A stretch of DNA of 64,000 nt from Pseudarthrobacter sp. GA104 (lineage in GTDB: Bacteria > Actinomycetota > Actinomycetes > Actinomycetales > Micrococcaceae), in contig NZ_WOWL01000001.1 of the NCBI RefSeq assembly GCF_009741265.1, forward strand, positions 930,001-994,000, written 5' to 3'. Position 1 is the stretch's first letter; the number at the start of each line of letters is the position of its first letter. A program made the translations under genes and the position numbers. Shown here piece by piece: positions 35,138 through 43,079 of this stretch. The notes under the pieces are model-generated. The model had not been told where the DNA came from. It was given only the letters and a program-made list of their open reading frames with translations, and did no database searches.

Positions 35138-36076
35138 TTCATTCTTGGGGTACCAGCCCCGGCTCAGGAGCGCTGAACGGATTTTGGCCACCGCCGGCCG
35201 GGCATCCCTCTCCATGTGCCGCTTCGAAATCCTCACCAGAATCCAGCCTGCCCGGACGAAGTCCTCCTCGCGGGTGATGTCCCTGATGATTTGGCCGGCC
35301 TCGGAGTGCCCGTCGCCGTCGTATTCCACCGCCACCTTCTGTTCCGGATAACCCAGGTCAGGTTGGCGAACGACGCCGGCTCCCAGTTCCGTGGGCAGGT
35401 TCAGCAGAGGCTCGGGCAGGCCTGCGTCCTCGAGCGCCAGCCGCAGCCTGGTCTCAGGGGCCGAGTCAGACCCCACCCGTGCACGCTCAAGGGCAACCCG
35501 CGCCTTCCTTATGCCCGGTGTTCCCTTGTGCCGGTCAAGCATGTCCTCGAGGGCCTCCCGGGTTGCATAGGGCTCGGACCTGCCCTCGAAGCCGGTCCGC
35601 GGAATGCGAAGCAAGTGGTCTGCAACCACGGTCAGCTCCTCGATGCTCATCTTGCGGGCGCAATCCAACCATGTCCTCACCCGGGAAGTGACCAGCAGTC
35701 CGGCAAGATTTTCGATCTCGTCCGCAAAGAACTGCCCGCGGTGTCCCTTCACACCGGGCCGACGCATGATGGCAACGGTGTCAGGTCGCGAGATGTGCAG
35801 CAGTGGCTCATCACTGCCCGGGAGGAAGCCTGGAAATTCCCAAAGGAGAAAGGCCGAGGCGTGCGACGCGGCGGCAAACTCAGTGACCAAAGTATAGGGA
35901 CGGATGCGGGGGGCGAGGCGTGATGCATCGTCGCCGTCCGGCACCCGGACTCCCCGGCTTGGCCAGAGCAAACCAGGGTGGCGTAGGCGTCGGCGGCTGA
36001 TTCCGGCGTCGACCGCTTCCTGGAAAGTAAAAGGGAGGGACGCCAACTGGTCGGGTAATTGACTCGGTACCTTCAT
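35132..36076 (-). CDS. DUF559-type nuclease-like protein (AbiEi/Vsr-like fold)
   Basis: A 314-residue protein. The N-terminal part looks like the helix-turn-helix region common to AbiEi-like proteins (FQEAVDAGISRRRLRHPG; LLWPSRGVRVPDGDD). The C-terminal 100 residues are a DUF559 / very-short-patch-repair-like PD-(D/E)xK domain: RQPDLGYPEQKVAVEYDGDGH followed by RDITREEDFVRAGWILVRI. Candidate metal ligands are the Asp of QPDLGY and the Glu of AVEYDG. Many actinobacteria carry several paralogues of unknown role, some thought to be toxin-antitoxin or repair related. The gene lies between palindromes D and E and ends inside D. Start is ATG 36076. Confidence 0.78.
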   Translation of the reverse strand: MKVPSQLPDQLASLPFTFQEAVDAGISRRRLRHPGLLWPSRGVRVPDGDDASRLAPRIRPYTLVTEFAAASHASAFLLWEFPGFLPGSDEPLLHISRPDTVAIMRRPGVKGHRGQFFADEIENLAGLLVTSRVRTWLDCARKMSIEELTVVADHLLRIPRTGFEGRSEPYATREALEDMLDRHKGTPGIRKARVALERARVGSDSAPETRLRLALEDAGLPEPLLNLPTELGAGVVRQPDLGYPEQKVAVEYDGDGHSEAGQIIRDITREEDFVRAGWILVRISKRHMERDARPAVAKIRSALLSRGWYPKNEN

Positions 36077-36139
36077 CCGCCCATCGTGGCAGGCGGGGCG
36101 GGATGCCGCAGAGGTTATCCACAGGCCCGCCCGCCCATG

Positions 36140-36205
36140 CCCAACTAGGTAGCGCTAAGTGTCGTTATGAGCCCTCATAACGACACTTAGCGCTACCTAG
36201 TTGGG
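36140..36205. repeat. Long palindromic repeat, copy E
   Basis: The longest copy: perfect 32-base arms (36140-36171 and 36174-36205) with a 2-base centre. It has GCGCTAAG on one arm and CTTAGCGC on the other, where copies B and D have GCGCCAAG/CTTGGCGC, and GTTATGAG where others have GTTTTGAG; both arms changed together. Its right arm contains the last codons and TAG stop of purN. Confidence 0.95.
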
Positions 36206-36787
36206 TGGGGAGGAGGGGTCAGGGGCGGCCGCGGCCAAGGCGGCCAGGGTAGACACCAGGAGCCGGCGTTCCACCACCTTGATGCGTTCGTGCAGGGTCT
36301 CCTCCGTGTCCGATTCCTCGATGGCCACGGCTTCCTGCGCAATGATGGGGCCGGTGTCCACGCCGGCGTCGGCCCAGTGCACCGTGCAGCCGGTGACCTT
36401 CACGCCGTAGGCCAGCGCGTCCCGCACGCCATGGGCACCCGGGAAGGCGGGGAGCAACGCGGGGTGCGTGTTGAGGTACCTGCCGTTAAAAGCCTCGATG
36501 AACTCCGGGCTGACGATCCGCATGAACCCCGAGGAGACCACCACGTCCGGCTCAAACCCTGCCACGGCCTCCGTCAACGCCGCGTTCCAGTGCGCCCGGT
36601 CCGGGTACGCCTTGAAGTCCACCACAAACGTGGGAATGCCGGCGGCGGCGGACCGTTCCACCCCGTACGTGCCCGGGCGGTCGGCCCCCACGGCAGCGAT
36701 TTCCACGTCCAGATCCCCTGCCTTGACTGCGTCGATGACGGCCTGGAGGTTGGACCCGGTACCGGAGACGAGGACTACGATGCGCAT
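36197..36787 (-). CDS. purN: Phosphoribosylglycinamide formyltransferase
   Basis: PurN formylates GAR using 10-formyl-tetrahydrofolate in purine synthesis. The 196-residue enzyme has VSGTGSNLQAVIDAV at the N-terminus, the folate/catalytic segment NTHPALLPAFPGAHG (Asn and His) and the catalytic Asp in HWADAGVDTGPIIAQ. The start ATG 36787 lies six bases after a TAAGCT -10 box, so the transcript is probably leaderless. The C-terminal residues PPN and the stop codon are encoded within palindrome E. In related genomes purN and purH are commonly adjacent; here 2.6 kb with two other genes lies between them. Confidence 0.96.
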   Translation of the reverse strand: MRIVVLVSGTGSNLQAVIDAVKAGDLDVEIAAVGADRPGTYGVERSAAAGIPTFVVDFKAYPDRAHWNAALTEAVAGFEPDVVVSSGFMRIVSPEFIEAFNGRYLNTHPALLPAFPGAHGVRDALAYGVKVTGCTVHWADAGVDTGPIIAQEAVAIEESDTEETLHERIKVVERRLLVSTLAALAAAAPDPSSPPN

Positions 36788-36793
36788 GGCTCT

Positions 36794-36819
36794 AGCTTAT
36801 GGGCAGGCTCGCGTAGGCT
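36794..36819. promoter_or_regulatory. Divergent leaderless promoters of purN and the small membrane protein
   Basis: On the minus strand, TAAGCT (36794-36799) lies six bases before the purN ATG. On the plus strand, TAGGCT (36814-36819) lies seven bases before ATG 36827. Only 39 bases separate the two genes. Confidence 0.5.
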
Positions 36820-36826
36820 GGAAAAC

Positions 36827-37258
36827 ATGAACACCACACCGGGACCGGCTGGGCAGCAGCGGGCCAAACCGCGGCTCAGCGAGGCGGCCAAGGCCTCGCT
36901 CGCTAAGACCCACACCCTGTTCCGGATGTTCGTCGTCTCGGTGCTGGGCTCCTTCTTCGTCTACCAGCTGGACGTCACTTACCTGTGGCTGACGGGCGTC
37001 CTGACGGCCGCCAGCATCACGTTGGGAATCGTCCTGCTGGTGCGGGCGGCGCGCTTGAAGGAATCGAAACTGGTCCTGGTGGGCACCATCTCCGGCCTGG
37101 TGGTGTCCGCAATCATGGTGCTGCTGATCCTTGTCACGGCGGTGTTCTTCGACGAAGTCCGCGAATACCAGGCGTGTGTTGGCCGTGCGCTCACGGACAA
37201 GGCCCAGTCCGCATGCCGGATCCAGCTGCAGGATTCGTTGCCCCGGCAGGTTCCCTAG
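36827..37258 (+). CDS. Small membrane protein, unknown function
   Basis: A 143-residue protein with a hydrophilic N-terminus (MNTTPGPAGQQRAKPRLSEA) and three hydrophobic segments at about residues 30-48, 54-72 and 82-107 (LVLVGTISGLVVSAIMVLLI). The C-terminal 35 residues contain two cysteines (QACVGRAL and SACRIQLQD) and probably face outside. I recognise no family. It is divergent from purN and convergent with the DUF6350 gene. A TAGGCT box seven bases before ATG 36827, with no ribosome site, indicates a leaderless transcript. Confidence 0.75.
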   Translation: MNTTPGPAGQQRAKPRLSEAAKASLAKTHTLFRMFVVSVLGSFFVYQLDVTYLWLTGVLTAASITLGIVLLVRAARLKESKLVLVGTISGLVVSAIMVLLILVTAVFFDEVREYQACVGRALTDKAQSACRIQLQDSLPRQVP

Positions 37259-37280
37259 CCGGGCCACGAGCGGCGGCAGC

Positions 37281-38594
37281 CTAGGAAACCAGCTCCTCTT
37301 CCCGTTCCTTTGCGGCGTGCTCACGTTCCAGCCACGGTCCGGCGGCGTAACCGATGACGACGCCGGCACCCACCTCCGCGGCCAGCCAGACTCCCGTCCA
37401 GAACGGGTCCGGCCCGATGTCCGTCAGGCGTCCAATTCCGGCTGACCCGCGGGCCAGCCAGGCCAGCCCAAAAGCCAGCAGCCCGGCGGCCACCCCGGTC
37501 AGCACCCCGAGCACCAGGGTGGAAAGGCTGGCCGTGAACCAGCGCGCACGGATCTTGATGGCCAGCCACTCGTCAAAATGGTTTTCACCCTCCCGCAGGA
37601 ACCACCAGCCGGCCAGGACCCCGGCCAGGACCGGGACGATCAGGGCAACGAAGGCGTAGTCCAGGGGCCCGGAGGGAATGGCGGCCAGCACCGGGATGGA
37701 AGGCAGCGGTCCGACGGCAGTCCCCAGCGGGCCCACCTGGGAACCGGCACCCATGGCAAAGCCTGCCCCGGATGTCCAGGCCAGGGCAAAGACCGCGAGG
37801 TTGGGCAGGAACCCAAGCTGCGCGATGGTCAGGGCGGCACCGCCGACTGCACCGGCGTCGAGCGCTTCATAGACGGCGACCACCAGGTTCCAGTGAATAA
37901 ACAGGTCAACGGCCAGCAGCACCGCCGCCAGGGCAAGCGCCGAAACAGCTGCGACGAACCCCGCCTTCGCGGCGGAACCGAGATAGGAGCCGGCCCACCG
38001 CGAATGCTGGCTGGTGCGGGAGATCCAGTCCACTGCGTCGACGCCGATCAGCCGGCTCCAGGAACCGGCTTCGCGCCGCGCGCCGACCACCATGCCGAGC
38101 GCATAGGGAATAAGGGGTATGAACATGGCGTGCCAGGGATTGATGCCGACGTCGGGCGTGCGGCAGACGAAGCCGGTGGCTGTGCCGAAGGCGGCGTAGA
38201 CAACCCATGAACCGAGCAGGGCCTGCCAAAGCTGGTCCGTGTAGGAGGCGCGGGCCAGGCGCCGGCCGGCCCGCCAGGCAAGCAGGAACGGCAGCAGGGT
38301 CAGGCCCAACGGGATGAGCGAAAGGACCCCGGAGTTCCCGTTGGCCGCGGCGTTCGGACCCGCGGCAGTGAGTCCCAGCGGCACACCGTGGACCAGCAGC
38401 CAGGACTGCCCGGCCAGTCGGGCCAGGACATCGAAGGCACTGTCATGGAAACCGGCGGTTGCCCAGACGGCGATGATCGGGGCGATCACAACCAGTGCCG
38501 AAATGACGGCTGCCTGTGCCGTTTCAAGGGCACCCTGCAGCCACAAGGGCATGGGAAGGCCACGGTCTCCGGTCTGGTCAGCACGCAGTTTCAT
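37281..38594 (-). CDS. DUF6350-type polytopic membrane protein
   Basis: A 437-residue integral membrane protein with about ten hydrophobic segments, ending in a charged tail (EREHAAKEREEELVS). Recognisable features are LETAQAAVISALVVIAPIIAVWATA near the N-terminus and the central ARRLARASYTDQLWQALL. Its position upstream of purN and purH, on their strand, is typical of the DUF6350 family in Micrococcales. Function is unknown. ATG 38594 (MKLRADQTGDRG) is chosen as the most likely start; the frame remains open upstream. Confidence 0.8.
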   Translation of the reverse strand: MKLRADQTGDRGLPMPLWLQGALETAQAAVISALVVIAPIIAVWATAGFHDSAFDVLARLAGQSWLLVHGVPLGLTAAGPNAAANGNSGVLSLIPLGLTLLPFLLAWRAGRRLARASYTDQLWQALLGSWVVYAAFGTATGFVCRTPDVGINPWHAMFIPLIPYALGMVVGARREAGSWSRLIGVDAVDWISRTSQHSRWAGSYLGSAAKAGFVAAVSALALAAVLLAVDLFIHWNLVVAVYEALDAGAVGGAALTIAQLGFLPNLAVFALAWTSGAGFAMGAGSQVGPLGTAVGPLPSIPVLAAIPSGPLDYAFVALIVPVLAGVLAGWWFLREGENHFDEWLAIKIRARWFTASLSTLVLGVLTGVAAGLLAFGLAWLARGSAGIGRLTDIGPDPFWTGVWLAAEVGAGVVIGYAAGPWLEREHAAKEREEELVS

Positions 38595-38749
38595 CGTGCC
38601 CCATGGTGTCACGGCCAGCCCGCCCGGGCCGGGAACGACAGGCTCAACCGCCTGATCATGAGGAAACTTCAGGGGCGCCCGCACCGGCGCTTTTCAGAGG
38701 CGTCCGCCGTAAGATTTAACTGTCCACAACGAGTGGATTGGAGGAGAAA

Positions 38750-39208
38750 ATGACTACCGCATCCCCACATGCACACGGCGTTCACTTTGGCCGGGCAGAC
38801 GTCCAAAACGCGGGCATGGGAGTGGGAATTGTTTTGATGCTGGTGGGTATCCTGGGGTTCATCCCCGGCGTCACCACCCAATACAGCGAACTGTTGTTCC
38901 TCGGACCGGCGTCACACGCCATGTTCCTTGGACTGTTCCAAGTATCCATGCTGCTTAACATCGTGCAGCTGGCCATCGGCGCTACCGGCTGGGCAATGTC
39001 CCGCACCGAACATGGGGCACGGAACTTCCTCCTGGGAGCGGGCGCACTGTACATGGTCCTTGCCGTCTACGGCCTGATTGTCGGAGTGGATTCAGCGGCG
39101 AACTTCCTCTCGCTGAACATGCTGGACAACTGGACCCACCTGGCACTGGGCGCAGTGATGATTGTTGCCGGCTGGCTGTTCTCGAGGAACCGGGCCAGCA
39201 GGACATAA
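38750..39208 (+). CDS. DUF4383-type four-helix membrane protein
   Basis: A 152-residue protein with four hydrophobic segments: VGIVLMLVGILGFIPGV, then MFLGLFQVSMLLNIVQLAIG, LLGAGALYMVLAVYGLIVG and LALGAVMIVAGWLF. The FLxxNxxDNWTHLALG-like ending (LNMLDNWTHLALG) is characteristic of DUF4383 proteins, widespread small actinobacterial membrane proteins of unknown function. ATG 38750 has GGAGG five bases upstream; an in-frame TTG 12 bases earlier overlaps that site and is rejected. It is followed by a T-tailed terminator. Confidence 0.83.
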   Translation: MTTASPHAHGVHFGRADVQNAGMGVGIVLMLVGILGFIPGVTTQYSELLFLGPASHAMFLGLFQVSMLLNIVQLAIGATGWAMSRTEHGARNFLLGAGALYMVLAVYGLIVGVDSAANFLSLNMLDNWTHLALGAVMIVAGWLFSRNRASRT

Positions 39209-39284
39209 CCCGGAATCCGTAAGCCGGGAAACAGGAGCCGCGAATGAAAGAAGAACCTAAGTTCTGACGATATTCGTCCTACTG

Positions 39285-39323
39285 GCTGGTGCAGTCGCCG
39301 CCCTGAGCGGGGGCTGCACCAGC
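39285..39323 (+). terminator. Terminator after the DUF4383 gene
   Basis: Ten-base arms GCTGGTGCAG and CTGCACCAGC enclose a GC-rich loop that can pair further, followed by GTTTT. This fits a rho-independent terminator for the plus strand. Confidence 0.7.
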
Positions 39324-39347
39324 GTTTTAACCAGGTCGGCATGCAGA

Positions 39348-39388
39348 AACGACGCCGGGAGTCCCCAAGGGGGACTCCCGGCGTCGTT
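39348..39388. terminator. Strong hairpin, bidirectional terminator
   Basis: A perfect 19-bp stem (AACGACGCCGGGAGTCCCC and complement) with a 3-base loop, between the DUF4383 gene and the convergent PRC-barrel gene. It probably terminates the latter. Confidence 0.8.
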
Positions 39389-39449
39389 CGCTGTGCTGTT
39401 GCCTCGGCGCCGGTCCGTTCAGCGGCGCTTCAGCCTCCGCACTGCCTCG

Positions 39450-40286
39450 CTAGCGGCGCCCGTCCCGGTCGACGCCGTCAGCGTCGATGTGCTCCTTGCG
39501 GACTTCCTCATTGACCGTCACGTCGTCGTGGACAACGTCCTTGTCGAGGCGGACCCGCTCGACGGGAACGGCTTCCTTCTGCACCACGGGGCGTTCCTCA
39601 TGCAGGACCACCTCATGCTCTTCCTCGCTGATGTCCGGTCCGCTGAGGGCCGAACCCCTGTTGTCATCTGTGATGGGCTCGCGTTCAAGCCGGACTTCTT
39701 CACGCTGCACGGGAACGGTCTTGGTGACGTTTTCCGTGGTGACGTATTTCCGCAGCCGTGCCCGGCCCGTGGTTTCCCGCTCGGTCCCGACGTGGAGCCG
39801 CTCCTCGGAGCGCGTCATGGCGTCATCCGTGGTGGGGCCTGAGGTGTCGTGGCCCACGGTGCCGCGGTCAGCGCGGCGGTCCGAATCGATACCTGCCGTG
39901 GGAGTGCCTGCGTTCAGGTCGGCGTCGCCCTGCAGGTCCACATCGTTTTGGGACTCGGAGTAGGTCCGGGCGCCGCGCTCATAGTATGTGTAGAGCCGGT
40001 CCTCTTCCTCGGGGGTGAGGTGGCCGTCCACGTCCACCCGCGGGGCGTCCTTGACGTGCTCCTTGCTGTAGGGCACCACCAGGTCGTCGCCCTGGCTGTG
40101 CGCACCCTCGACGGGCACGAAGGACTGGGAGGTGCCAAAAAGGCCGGTCTTGGCGGTGACCCAGGTGGGCTCGCCGGTGTCGTCGTCCGCATAAAGCTGG
40201 CCGATGGAGCCGATCTTCTCGCCATCGGAGCCGATTACGTTGCCGCCCTTGGTGAGCAGGTTCTCAATGTTTTCCCGGTTGAGCAT
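39450..40286 (-). CDS. PRC-barrel and DUF2382 domain protein, likely stress-related
   Basis: A 278-residue cytoplasmic acidic protein. The N-terminal 90 residues form a PRC-barrel (VIGSDGEKIGSIGQLYADDD, ending YSKEHVKDAPRVD). After a linker, the C-terminal 110 residues are DUF2382, with its alternating charged beta repeats: RKYVTTENVTKTVPVQREE, VRLEREPI, EEHEVVLHEERPVV and VERVRLDKDVV. This architecture resembles YsnF/AvaK-type stress proteins. The ribosome site AAGGAG precedes ATG 40286 by five bases. A perfect TAAGCATGCTTA palindrome lies about 125 bases upstream. The biochemical role is unknown. Confidence 0.88.
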   Translation of the reverse strand: MLNRENIENLLTKGGNVIGSDGEKIGSIGQLYADDDTGEPTWVTAKTGLFGTSQSFVPVEGAHSQGDDLVVPYSKEHVKDAPRVDVDGHLTPEEEDRLYTYYERGARTYSESQNDVDLQGDADLNAGTPTAGIDSDRRADRGTVGHDTSGPTTDDAMTRSEERLHVGTERETTGRARLRKYVTTENVTKTVPVQREEVRLEREPITDDNRGSALSGPDISEEEHEVVLHEERPVVQKEAVPVERVRLDKDVVHDDVTVNEEVRKEHIDADGVDRDGRR

Positions 40287-40410
40287 GACGTCTCCTTGGA
40301 TGTGTCGTTGCGCTGGGCTTAGCTAACCAATGGATGCACCGGCACGGCGTTCCCGTGGCGCGGCCTCCGCCCCGACTGCTTGAGGCTTCGCGTTAGCTGC
40401 ACCCATACCG

Positions 40411-40422
40411 TAAGCATGCTTA
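40411..40422. promoter_or_regulatory. Perfect 12-base palindrome, candidate operator
   Basis: TAAGCATGCTTA in the 259-base region between the divergent PRC-barrel and glycosyltransferase genes. A nearby A/T-rich stretch (40441-40456) stands out in composition. No other function is visible for this region. Confidence 0.35.
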
Positions 40423-40545
40423 GCATCAAAAGGGAAGCCTACTTAGTAATTTTTTCGAAACACGGCGGTTCCTGTTCACCCAGCCTTTTCCTGCGGGTAA
40501 CGCTTTCTCCCCCGCCATTTCAAGCCCCCCGCCCATCGTGGAGGG

Positions 40546-41703
40546 GTGAGGATCGCAATTGTTGCTGAATCATTCCTGCCGCTGATGAACGGGGTCACCC
40601 ATTCCATCCTGAGGGTGCTGGACCATCTCCAGGACCGGGGCGACGACGTCCTGGTCATCGCACCCTCTGCGCAGGACGCCCAAGCGCCGGACCACGTCAA
40701 GGGCGCAGAGATCCACCGGCTGCCGGCGGTTCCGCTGGCCGGCTACACAAACGTCCGGGTGGCGATGGGCGGTGTGTACCGGGTCAAGCGAATCCTTGCC
40801 GATTACGCACCGGACGTCGTCCACCTGGCTTCGCCGTTCATCCTGGGCTGGCGTGCCGTCCAGGCCGCCCACCAGCTGGGCATCCCCACCGTGGCGATCT
40901 ACCAGACCGAGGTTCCCAGCTACGCGGGGAGGTACGGGGTTCCGTTCCTGGAAAACTGGGCGTGGAACCGGGTGGAGAACATCCATTTGCTCGCCTCCCG
41001 CACCCTGGTGCCGTCAACGTTCGCGCTGAACCAGTTGCGCGGCCGCGGCATTCCACGGGTGCGGATGTGGCGGCGCGGGGTGGACACTGCCAGGTTTTCA
41101 CCGGAAAAGCGCGACGACGGGTGGCGGGCCGGGGTGGCTCCCGGCGGCAGGCGGATCATCGGCTACGTGGGCAGGCTCGCGATGGAGAAGCAGGTGGAGG
41201 ACCTCGCTGCCCTGGCCGGCGTCCCCAACACCAGGCTGGTCATCGTGGGCGACGGACCGCAGCGTGCGGCGCTGGAGGAGGCCTTACCGGACGCGGTCTT
41301 CACCGGGTTCCTGGGCGGCGAAGAATTGGCACGCGCCGTGGCGTCCTTCGACCTCTTCGTCCACCCGGGTGAGTTCGAGACCTTCTGCCAGACCATCCAG
41401 GAGGCGATGGCATCGGGCGTGCCGGTGGTGGCCACCGGCCGCGGGGGCCCGCTGGACCTGGTGGAGAACTCGCGGACGGGCTGGCTCTACGAGCCCGGCG
41501 ACCTGTCCGCCATGCGGAGCCAGGTTCTCGACCTGATGGGCGACGACGCCAAGCGCCGCGCGTTCGCCGCCGCGGCGCATGCCTCCGTGCAGGACAGGAC
41601 CTGGCCTGCCCTCTGCGCCGAACTGGTGCGCCACTACGAAGACGCCATTGCCGGAGTCCCGGTTTCCCTGGGCTCTGGCAGCACTGAAGGAGCAGCATTG
41701 TGA
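40546..41703 (+). CDS. GT4-family glycosyltransferase, probable GDP-mannose-dependent (MgtA-like)
   Basis: A 385-residue GT-B glycosyltransferase. The N-terminal half has IAIVAESFLPLMNGVTHSI, the typical start of actinobacterial mannosyltransferases acting on glycolipids, and the acceptor-side HLASPFILGWRA. The C-terminal half carries the GT4 nucleotide-sugar motif: IGYVGRLAMEKQVEDL, then HPGEFETFCQTIQEAMASGVPVVAT with the conserved EX7E. It is similar to MgtA-type alpha-mannosyltransferases that make glycosylated diacylglycerol or glucuronic acid lipids. A UDP-glucose dehydrogenase gene overlaps its 3' end, suggesting UDP-glucuronate supply for the same glycolipid. The GTG start at 40546 is preceded immediately by GGAGG, so initiation may be leaderless. 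Confidence 0.87.
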   Translation: MRIAIVAESFLPLMNGVTHSILRVLDHLQDRGDDVLVIAPSAQDAQAPDHVKGAEIHRLPAVPLAGYTNVRVAMGGVYRVKRILADYAPDVVHLASPFILGWRAVQAAHQLGIPTVAIYQTEVPSYAGRYGVPFLENWAWNRVENIHLLASRTLVPSTFALNQLRGRGIPRVRMWRRGVDTARFSPEKRDDGWRAGVAPGGRRIIGYVGRLAMEKQVEDLAALAGVPNTRLVIVGDGPQRAALEEALPDAVFTGFLGGEELARAVASFDLFVHPGEFETFCQTIQEAMASGVPVVATGRGGPLDLVENSRTGWLYEPGDLSAMRSQVLDLMGDDAKRRAFAAAAHASVQDRTWPALCAELVRHYEDAIAGVPVSLGSGSTEGAAL

Positions 41704-43079
41704 AAATTTCCGTGATTGGCTGCGGTTACCTGGGCGCCGTGCATGCCGCCACCCTCGCTTCCATGGGCCACACCGTGGTGGGGATCGACGTCGATCCCGG
41801 CAAAGTGGAGCAGCTGGCGCGCGGTGCCGCCCCCTTCCACGAACCGGGCCTGGACGAACTGCTGCGGGACGGCCGGCAAACCGGCAGGCTCACCTTTTCC
41901 ACCAGCGCCGCCGCTGCGAAGGACGCGCAAGTGCACTTCCTGTGTGTGGGCACCCCGCAGGACAAAACGTCCGACGCCGCCGACCTCACCTTCCTGGTCT
42001 CCGCCACCGAAGCCCTGCTGCCGCACCTGGCGGCGGGCGCCGTCGTCGTCGGCAAATCCACCGTCCCCGTGGGCACGGTGCAGATGCTCCGCGGGGTGCT
42101 GGCCCCCCGGCCGGACGTGCTGCTCGCCTGGAACCCGGAATTCCTCCGGCAGGGAACCGCGGTGAAGGACTCGCTGGTGCCGGACCGGCTGGTGTACGGG
42201 GTCGACGGCGGGCGCGCAGCCGCCTTTCACAGCGGCACCGGCGCGCCGCTCGGGGAGACAGCGGTCCTGGACACCGTCTACGAACCGCTCCTCCGGGCAG
42301 GCATTCCCCGCCTGGTCTGCAACTTTGCCACTGCAGAGCTCATCAAGTCGGCCGCCAACGCCTACCTGGCCACCAAAATCAGCTTCATCAATGCCGTGTC
42401 CGAACTGTGCGACGCCTCGGGCGCGGACGTGGCGGAACTCAGCGAGGCGATGGGGATGGACCCGCGCATCGGCGGACGGTACCTGCATGCCGGACTCGGG
42501 TTTGGGGGCGGCTGCCTGCCCAAAGACATCCGCAGCTTCCGGGCGCAGGCCGCGGACCTGGGGGTCACGGCCGTGGACGACTGGATGCGCCTCGTTGATT
42601 CGGTCAACCTGGGCCAGCGCGAACGGACGGTCGGCCTGGCCGACGAACTCTGCGGCGGCAGCGTTGCCGGCCGCTCCATCACCGTGCTGGGCGCTTCCTT
42701 CAAACCGGACACCGACGACATCCGGGACTCCCCCGCCCTGGACGTGGCCGACCGGCTGGCCGCGGCCGGGGCGCACGTCACGGTCACGGATCCCAAGGCG
42801 GTGAACCACGCCTGGCGGCGCTACCCGCGCCTGCGGTTCGAGGCCGCCGCCGGGCGGGCGCTCGAAGGCGCCGAGTTGGTCCTGCTGCTCACGGAGTGGG
42901 ATGAATACCGGCGGCTGTCCCCTGAGGCTGCGGGTGCGGCCGTACGACGGCGGGTGGTGCTGGACGCGCGCAACGTGCTGGACGCGGCGGAATGGCAGGC
43001 CCACGGCTGGGTGGTGCGCGGCCTGGGCACCAGGGGCGCCGACGTGCCGGCTGTGGAGAGGGCCCTGCCCCGGGTTTAG
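41700..43079 (+). CDS. ugd: UDP-glucose 6-dehydrogenase
   Basis: A 459-residue enzyme of the UDP-glucose/GDP-mannose dehydrogenase family, which oxidises the sugar nucleotide twice with NAD to the uronate. Visible are the NAD site VIGCGYLGAVHAATLA, EFLRQGTAVKDSLVPDRLVYG, the catalytic FGGGCLPKDIRSF (active Cys near residue 263) and the C-terminal GASFKPDTDDIRDSP. UDP-glucose is the usual substrate in this context. The GTG start overlaps the TGA of the glycosyltransferase gene (GTGA). Its stop interlocks with that of the convergent HAD gene at 43076-43079. Confidence 0.92.
   Translation: MKISVIGCGYLGAVHAATLASMGHTVVGIDVDPGKVEQLARGAAPFHEPGLDELLRDGRQTGRLTFSTSAAAAKDAQVHFLCVGTPQDKTSDAADLTFLVSATEALLPHLAAGAVVVGKSTVPVGTVQMLRGVLAPRPDVLLAWNPEFLRQGTAVKDSLVPDRLVYGVDGGRAAAFHSGTGAPLGETAVLDTVYEPLLRAGIPRLVCNFATAELIKSAANAYLATKISFINAVSELCDASGADVAELSEAMGMDPRIGGRYLHAGLGFGGGCLPKDIRSFRAQAADLGVTAVDDWMRLVDSVNLGQRERTVGLADELCGGSVAGRSITVLGASFKPDTDDIRDSPALDVADRLAAAGAHVTVTDPKAVNHAWRRYPRLRFEAAAGRALEGAELVLLLTEWDEYRRLSPEAAGAAVRRRVVLDARNVLDAAEWQAHGWVVRGLGTRGADVPAVERALPRV

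Noticed and set aside
34000..36200. Abortive infection or type IV toxin-antitoxin (AbiE) operon at the DUF559 gene
   Set aside because: Only the AbiEi/DUF559-like protein is present; no AbiEii nucleotidyltransferase toxin gene lies next to it.
39244..39267. A 7-codon frame (MKEEPKF) after an AGGAG sequence downstream of the DUF4383 gene
   Set aside because: Too short to support, and it lies before a terminator with no gene for it to regulate.
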